From Adenophora triphylla var. japonica (lineage: Eukaryota > Streptophyta > Magnoliopsida > Asterales > Campanulaceae): 64,000 nucleotides of DNA. Of the stretch, positions 56,922-64,000 are shown piece by piece. How positions within the stretch are numbered: position 1 is the stretch's first letter; every line of letters starts with the position of its first letter. The DNA lies in the NCBI GenBank assembly GCA_022495995.1, contig JAFEMH010005415.1, positions 1 through 64,000 of the forward strand. The letters are read 5' to 3'. The position numbers were made by a program, and so were the translations under genes. The notes under the pieces are model-generated. The model made no database searches. It saw nothing but the letters and a program-made list of their open reading frames with translations, and had not been told where the DNA came from.

Positions 56922-57755
56922 TTGTTTCATTCTTGTTCTTCTCCTTCAGATTTGATTAATGCTTCATCCGTAACTACTGCTATAAATGATGTACCTTTGC
57001 TTACTGGGACTAAACTTAAAACTTGGAAAAATAATATAACGATGATCTTAGACAATATGGACATCGATCACGCATTTGGAGAATCAAGTCCCGCTGCTCT
57101 CACTAAAGGAAATACCGTTATAGAACGAAAAAATGTTGAGCAATGGGAACGGTTCAACCACGTGAGTCTAATGATCATGGAAAATGCAGTTTCAGAGACA
57201 TTTTTGGACAATGTCTCTGAAATCGAAAATGCTGAGTTTTTTCTTAAATTCTTGTGGAAACTTGTTTCCATTCGGTACAAGGGTGACGAAAATTTTCGGG
57301 AGTACATTATCGAATTATTTCATCTTTCAATCAAACTAAAAGCACTTAAGTTAGAGATTTCGGAAGATTTGCTCGTGCACTTAGTTTTGATCTATCTTCC
57401 TCCTCAATTTGGTTCTTTTGAAATGACCTATAAATGTCAAAAGAAAAAGTGGAATATTAATGGATTACTTTCACATATGACATTAGAGGAAGATAGGATG
57501 AAATATCTCAAATTAGAAAGTACTCACTCAGCATTTACTTCTTCTCGTGGGATTAAGAGAAGAGGGAAGGAAATTGCGGTTGCAAGTAAGAAGCATAAGG
57601 GATCATTTAAAGATCATAAAGTCAAGAAATGCTTCTTTTGCAAGGACCTTACTCGCATGAAGAACGACTACCATAAGTATCGCAAATGGCGAATTCAGGA
57701 TGGTATGTCATTTGGTCTTGTTTGTACTAAGGCAAATTTGATTTCAATTCCTTAA
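56922..57755 (+). pseudogene. Gag of the second copia element
   Basis: A 277-codon frame with the copia Gag layout: LTGTKLKTWKNNITMILDNM, EQWERFNHVSLMIMENAVSE, IELFHLSIKLKALKLEISED, HLVLIYLPPQFGSFEMTYK. The zinc knuckle is degenerate: CFFCKDLTRMKNDYHKY has lost the His/Cys spacing of CxxCxxxxHxxxxC. The start codon is approximate. Confidence 0.8.
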
Positions 57756-60700
57756 TATACACAGTGGTTGTATTTGGTGCAACAACTCACATTAGTTCAT
57801 GTATGCAGGGTTGCTTGAATTTCCGAATTCCCAGTGAAGATGAGAAATACATCTATATGAAAGCTGGAAATCCGGTTGAAGTTATAGGCATAGGGACTTT
57901 TAGATTATTGATAAGTACTGGCTATTATTTTGTATTAAATAATACATTCATTGTACCATCCTTTTGATGGAGTTTAATATCTATCACAATTTTGACAAGG
58001 AAGGTTACTCTTGTTCTTTGATAATAATAAATGTGATCTTTATTTTAAATTCCAAACTTGTCGGTACTAGTACTTTGTCATGTATCGATAATCTTAATTT
58101 ACTTGACACAGTCAAGAAAATGAATGGGTCCCATAATAATGAAACCAAAACTAAAGGTACTAAGCAAAAGTTATCAAGTGAAAATTCTTGTATTCTATGG
58201 CATAGGCGTTTGGGTCATATCTCCAAAGGGAGAATTGATAAAGCTTATGTCGGAGGGAATCCTAAAAATAACTTGATACTCCGGATAAAACTTTTGCATT
58301 AAGTGTTTTAAAGAATAAATTTACAAACATTAAAGGAAATAAAATTTTGAGAATATCAAACGTCTTGGAACTAATTCATATGGACATTTGTGGACCATTC
58401 ATTAATCCTTCATGGAATGGTCAACAATATTTCATTACGTTCATGGATGATTACTCTCGTTATGGATACATTATTTTCTTCATGTAAAGTTTCAATCATT
58501 GGACGTTTTCAAGTCTTTTAAGGCATAAGAAAGACTATTAAGAACGTTAAATCCGATCATAGTAGTGAAAACTACGAACGGTATAACGTATTGGGTGAAT
58601 AACGTCTGGGTCCTTTATACTCGCTATTTTTTGAAGAGTGTAGGATTGTCCCTCACTACACCATGTCGGGCAAACCTAGCATAGTATATTGGAGAGACAT
58701 AATAGAATCCTTAAGGATATGATAAGAAGTATGTTTTCTTGTACTTCTTTACCTCACTCATTATGGGCGAAGCATTAAAAACCGCAGCTTATATTCTCAA
58801 TAGAGCACCTTCAAAAGCTACCGACAAAACCCCTTATGAGTTATGGACGAATAAGAAACCGTCCTTAAATCATCTTCATGTATGGGGTGTCCAGCAAAAG
58901 CTAGACCTTATAGGCCTAATGAGGGCAAACTGGACTCTAAAACTGTTAGTAGCTACTTTGTAGGGTATGCTAAGAGATCTAGGGGATATAAATTTTATGA
59001 CCCGAAAACTAGAAAATTTTCGAGACTAACGATGCTAGGTTCTTTGAGGATGTTGAATTTAGTGGGAGAAATCAAATGATTTTGAATTTGAAGAGTTAGA
59101 GGAACCACTCTTTATTCCTCAAACTTTAGTTCCTGTTGGAAATCAAGTAATTGTACCTGAAATTCAACAAAGAACATACAATTCAAAATAGAGACTCCCG
59201 TAAATAACAGACAACATGAAAATGTTGGACATAATGAAATTCAACAACCTCAAAATGAGAATGAACCGGTGCCCTTAAAGGAGATCTACTAGAGAAAGAA
59301 GAAGTGATATTCCGGATATTTATGATATGTATCTTGCGGAGAATGAGGACACCTTAGGTTTAGTGGGAGATGATCTAATCACCTTCCATGAAGCCATTAA
59401 TAGTTCTAATTCTCATAAGTGAATCAATGCCATTAATGAGGAGTTAAAATCAATAAAAGACAATGACATTTGGGATCTTGTCCCATTACCTGAAGGTGTA
59501 AAACCTATTGGTTATAAATTGATATTTAAAACCAAAAGTGATTAGCAAGGTAATATGGAAAGATATAAGGCACGTCTTGTTGCTAATGTATTTACTCAAA
59601 AGGAAGACATTGATTATAAAGAAATATTTTTTCCGATATTTTTTAAAACCTCTTTTATGATCATTATGGCATTAGTGGCACATTATGATCTTGAGCTTCA
59701 TTAAATGGATGTTAAGACAGCTTTTCTCAATGGCGACATTGAGGAAACTATCTATATGAAGAAACCAGAAATAGTGACTAATTCGGATCAAACTAGTCAA
59801 CTGGTTTGTAAACTTAAGAAATCTATTTATGGGCTTAAGCAAGCATCTCGTCAATGGTACTTAAAATTTAACCAAGTTATTCTTTCATTTGGCTTTGAAA
59901 TGAATTTTGATGAAGATTGTGTGTACCATAAGTTCAGTGAGAGTAGATTTATTATTTTGGTCTTATATGTGGATGATATTTGGATGATATTTTTCTTGCT
60001 AGTAATGATAAGGACCTTCTAAAAGAAACTAAGAAATTTCTCAAACAAATTTGAGATGAAAGATCTTAGTAAGGCATCTTTTGTATTAGGAATCCAAATT
60101 CATCATGATCATTCACGAGGTATTTTGGGATTATCACAAAAGAGCTATATAGAGAAGGTATTACAAAGGTTTAGCATGGAAAATTGTAAACCACATGACA
60201 CCTCTGTCTCTAAGGGAGATAAATTCAGTTTAAAGTAAATGTCCTAAAGATTAATTTTAAATCCAAGTATATGGAAAATATCCCTTATGCACCGGCAGTA
60301 GGAAGCTTAATGTATGCGCAAGTCTGTACTGCATGCACCTTGTATTTATTATTGGGATGCTTGGTCAATACCAAAGCAATTCGGAAAGAAGAACATTAAG
60401 TCGCATCCAAAAGAATGATGAAGTACCTATAAAACATTAAACTACATGCTTATGTATATAAAATCGGATCATTTTGAGATCATTAAGTATTTCGATTATG
60501 TTTTAGCAGATGAAAAGATGTCGAAAGACATCATATGGTTATGTCTCTTGTTGAAGAGAAATAAGTATAAAATGAACAAATAGATATACAACTTATAGGA
60601 TCAAACTCCATGTTATTGGATCCATTTTGTAAAGTGTAATCTCTTTTGATGTTTCACGAGCATACTGCTCATATGGGTGGAACGACTTTTGATAATGCTT
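57756..60700 (+). pseudogene. Pol remnant of the second copia element
   Basis: Traces in order: protease (GATTHISSCMQGCLNFRIPS, lacking the W-x-D-S start), GAG-pre-integrase (ILWHRRLGHISKGRI), integrase (LELIHMDICGPF and MDDYSRYGYI near 58370-58470; NRAPSKATDKTPYELWTNKK), RT (MDVKTAFLNGDIEETIYMKK, KSIYGLKQASRQWYLKF, LYVDDIW) and scattered RNase H. Numerous stops and shifts; non-functional. Confidence 0.85.
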
Positions 60701-61071
60701 AAATCAGTGGGAGTTTGTGTTGTTATCTATTTCTTTGTGTTGTTATTATTTATATTGATCTCATTTGGTTAAGTAGGACTAGTTGGAGAATATATATATG
60801 CGTTCTTCATATATATTCATTAATATTTCATGCTACATATCTATACTTAATCTATGTAGTTTAGTTGGATATATATATATGTGATTAATGTGGGTTTAGT
60901 TGCGAATCAATTACAACGACTGCCCCTTTAGTCCCTATACTTATAAGACTAATGGACGAGATTGTGTTGGATGACAATAAACGTGCACATAAGGGTTGTC
61001 ATTCATGTTATAAATGATTAAGAAATTTATTTAGTAAAAGATACATATTAATATTAATCCAAGTGGGAGAT

Positions 61072-61519
61072 TGTTAGAACATGGATTAATTAATATGTGT
61101 TATTTAATTCCATTTGTTATAATCATTTAATAATGACAAAATGTGTAGAATTCCATTAGGTGTAAGTACCATTAAATGATGGGCATAATGGTAACTTCAC
61201 ACCATCATCTTTATGAAAGGGTGTAGTCCCTAAATGAAGTGCCCCTTCTCTATCTATATAAAGGCTATCAATCAGCCATTTAGAGACACTTAACATCATT
61301 TACAATTCAGTCAAAACATTCTTCATTCATCTAAGAAGAACAAGTGTGGGCAATATCATTTAGAAGTACTATCTCCCTACTGTCTTCTTTCATTCAAGAA
61401 CAAGATCAAGAACACAATCATGGAATCACAAGGTACACGCTTCCGTCGTCTTCTTCTTTTTCTCTTCTTAATCTAGTTATGAGTCGGTTCATGGTTAATG
61501 GATCATTCATGTTCCAACA
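61072..61519 (+). repeat. 3' LTR of the second copia element
   Basis: 448 bp matching 55009-55464 apart from small indels (for example TTAAAGTATAG lost near 61130) and a few substitutions. Confidence 0.92.
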
Positions 61520-61524
61520 TGAAT

Positions 61525-62395
61525 CTCTTTTGCTCGAACTATTTGATTTATTTCGTCGTATCCATATCGAATGCTTATATTTTAGTGTTGTTTACAAGAG
61601 TTCGACGAGATAAATCAAAAAATACGAGCATTATAGGATTGAATAGCTAAATTAATTATTCTGAAGTCACCCTTCCATTCCAATCATTAGTTGTCTACCC
61701 TCTTTTTCCCAATTATTATAATTTACATAAACCAACTCTCAATTTGTTTTGTTTTTTAATAAAGAGCTCTCAATTTGATTTAATCAACTAAAATCATAAA
61801 TATATTTTTAGAATGGCCGGTGGGAAGTAGAAATAGTATATTATTAAGACCCATTATTTTTTTGGGCATATAATGGTATCCACTTAACTGGGTATACCTA
61901 CCAAATCAATATGTTAAATGGAGTATTAAAATAATAGACTATAAAACTTTATCATTATTATTTTAATTATAAATTTCTAAAATATTAATTAAAATACATC
62001 ATTTTATGACCAATGAGGTAATGAGAGTGGTAGATTTTTAGATTTGGTCCAACCTAATAAAGCTAGCAGGACTCCCCGCTTTTCTGTATTTTTTTTTAAC
62101 AAAAGAAATCAAATTAAGTATATGAAAAAAATAATAATAAGAAAGCTACCCATAACATCTAAAGGTTTATTCTAAATACAAAGGTCGCTTTCATCTTACG
62201 ATACAATTACTATACAATTAAGGAATCTATTGATAGGGAGTATAAGCGTCGAATAACAATGATCGGGATAACTAAAAATAATCCACTTGATAAAAAGATT
62301 TGAATTTGACAATTTTACAAAGGCGCCGATGAGCATTTGCATAAATGGCATATGTTTTTGCATTATCTCGAGAAGGTTAAGGGTTCGAACTCATA
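61525..62395. other. AT-rich intergenic DNA
   Basis: No gene or repeat could be supported. Confidence 0.5.
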
Positions 62396-62397
62396 TA

Positions 62398-62632
62398 CTC
62401 CCTCCGCCCCATGATTATATGCAAAAATTGGGATGACACAAGAATTAAGGAGAAAAGTGAAAAAGGTGATGTGTTGTGAGTATAGATGGTTGGGTAGGAG
62501 AGAGAAAGTGAAGTAAGTGGGTAATGGTTGTGAGTAGAGACAAGTGGGTCCCATTTCCATTTTGGGACTTTGCAGATTATTGTGGGACGCCCAAAAGATG
62601 TCTTTTTGTAGATTATCGTGGGACGGAGGGAA
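62398..62632. mobile_element. Stowaway-type MITE
   Basis: CTCCCTCCGCCCCATGATTA at the left faces ATTATCGTGGGACGGAGGGA at the right, target TA at 62396-62397 and 62633-62634. 235 bp. Confidence 0.88.
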
Positions 62633-62634
62633 TA

Positions 62635-63280
62635 TATGTTGTATTTGAATTGATCCACATGCATTATGGGGGAGTTGGGCCCATGGTTGCAGGAATAACT
62701 AACAGGTCCAAAAGAAGTGGGCTTTGCTTGAAATGCTTTAGGTATATTTATACATGGGCTTCACTAAATACACTGATATATGAACCATTCAGCATTATCC
62801 TCTACATCGACATGAGATCTGCAAAAGGGTTAAAGGGTTCCATTGGAAACTGAGAATTCTATTTCTCAATTGTTGTCCCCACAAACTCACCAAACAAAAA
62901 AGGAGTCTACTATCGAAAAAAGAGTTGAATAATTATTATTAGATTTAAAATCAATCAATGAGCACGTATAGAAATGAATAACTATTTTAATTTTAATTTT
63001 AATTTTAATTTTTTTAAAAGACTAATTTAATATTTGAGAGAAGATCTATAGGAAAAATTGTCATTTAATTAAAGTAAAGGTGATAAAAGGGGTAAATGAA
63101 ACAAAATTAATCTTAAGAAAATAGTTAGATTTATCCAAACCTTAAGATTAAACAGTTAGTTGATTCTGTAGAAATGTAATAGTTTATACATGCCAATGCA
63201 ATAAAAATGTATGATATTTCATTATCATTCGTTGGATTAATCTAAATGCCCTCTTACCAGGTGATGCACTTGGTGGGATA
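62635..63280. other. AT-rich intergenic DNA
   Basis: A short TTTTAA-type microsatellite lies at 62988-63015. No gene seen. Confidence 0.5.
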
Positions 63281-64000
63281 CTGTTGTTGTTGTGGGATGT
63301 CACACAAACACACATTCCGTATCTGAAAGAATTGTAGATAGGAATGTGAACACTTGTGCGTACAGTTGTTTATACAAGTGTAAGCACAATTGTCTAAATA
63401 ACTTTGACAATAAAATAACCCACACAAACAGAATTAAATACAGCAAAATAATAAACACTTCATTCAGTAAGAACTTCTTGCTGAAAACCTATTTATAAAA
63501 CTATAACCTTGTTTGACAACAAGTTACAAAGTAAACACTTACAATGAAAAGAAAGCTATCTTACGAAAAGATCAAAAGACGTTTTAATTTAAGAAAAATC
63601 AAACACAAAAATAATCTTAAAGTATTAAGGTCTGATCTTCAAGACACAAAGAGAAACACTCAAGGAATTCTTTATGCTTCATATCTCTCTCTGAAAATCC
63701 GTGGTTCATAATGAGAGGAGCGACCTCTTTATATAGGGAGAACAATCCTTGTTCAACAATGACTCGTCCAATATTTTCCTTATTAAAAGGGATTCTTTCC
63801 TTATCAATCAAAGAATCTCTCCTTGAGTAATATACTTAAAATATACAAAACATATCTAAACAAAAAATTTGCCTTTAGTCAAAATATAATTCTATATTTA
63901 CAATTATTTTCTAACCTAAATTATATAAACTATAAAAATTAATATAGACATCAGAATCATAAAGATTTAGGAAAGATATAAGAGTATTTTCATACTCTTT
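63281..64000 (-). mobile_element. Possible partial LTR running off the right edge
   Basis: On the minus strand a TATA box (CCTATATAAAGAGG, about 63727-63740) is followed by a long AT-rich leader, and the segment ends near 63285 at ACATCCCACAACAACAACA, whose complement starts TGTTGTTGTTGTGGGATG. This is the arrangement of the R-U5 end of an LTR. The other end lies outside the window, and no primer site was recognised next to it. It may be a solo LTR. The 64-codon minus frame inside is not considered a gene. Confidence 0.3.

Larger units (their letters stand above)
55009..61519 (+). mobile_element. Second Ty1/copia element, decayed
   Basis: LTRs 55009-55464 and 61072-61519 (TGTTAGAACATGG...TGTTCCAACA), TSD tgaat (55004-55008 and 61520-61524). 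Primer site TGGTATCAGAGC is at 55467-55478 and a purine tract AAGTGGGAGAT precedes the 3' LTR. The internal region has a long leader with the palindrome module (56001-56180), gag (56922-57755) and a heavily broken pol. LTRs remain similar although pol is badly decayed, which suggests the copy moved in trans after its coding region had failed. The clade was not assigned. Confidence 0.92.

Overview
This is nuclear DNA from a flowering plant. The evidence is spliced genes with GT/AG introns, Stowaway MITEs with CTCCCTCC termini, Ty1/copia and Ty3/gypsy elements primed by initiator tRNA-Met, an RTE-like LINE and Au-type SINE fragments. A eudicot is likely and an asterid plausible, but the species cannot be told from the sequence. 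No gene in the window looks fully intact. About two thirds is transposable element, and two host genes, both on the minus strand, are decaying.

Layout. 1-4468: AT-rich intergenic DNA with a possible core promoter near 1305 and two worn Stowaway MITEs. 4469-23233 (minus): a 12-exon MINDY-type deubiquitinase gene carrying several frameshifts and stops. Its 11.4-kb fourth intron holds a 4.2-kb LTR element that has picked up pieces of host genes (10289-14489) and a 5'-truncated LINE (17755-20396). 23538-25135: a complete Stowaway MITE and an AT-rich minisatellite. 25150-48620 (minus): a PPR gene split by a 22.6-kb nest. A Del/Tekay-like Ty3/gypsy element (25749-48370, TSD gtatg) has a SIRE/Maximus-like Ty1/copia element (32583-46244, TSD atgtg) inserted in its 3' LTR. 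48621-55008: minisatellite, a non-autonomous Mutator-like element with palindrome-rich TIRs (50427-52145), a 1.2-kb G-rich tract and a further Stowaway MITE. 55009-61519: a second, decayed Ty1/copia element (TSD tgaat). 61520-64000: AT-rich DNA, another Stowaway MITE, and what looks like part of an LTR running off the right edge.

Three patterns stand out. First, the SIRE-like element is peppered with the short motif ACCGC (about 80 sense-strand copies by eye) in LTRs, gag, pol, an intron and an extra ORF, in all three reading frames. Second, the Del/Tekay LTR and the unrelated second copia leader carry the same module: pairs of GGGCGGTCGCCC sites about 22 bp apart, followed by CAGNAACTT, repeated three times at 72-73 bp. 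GCGGT, the core of this site, is the reverse complement of ACCGC. Third, the extra ORF of the SIRE-like element looks like a self-contained gene with its own TATA box, 5' leader and 940-bp intron.

All boundaries, counts and homology calls come from reading the sequence and from family knowledge. No database search was run.
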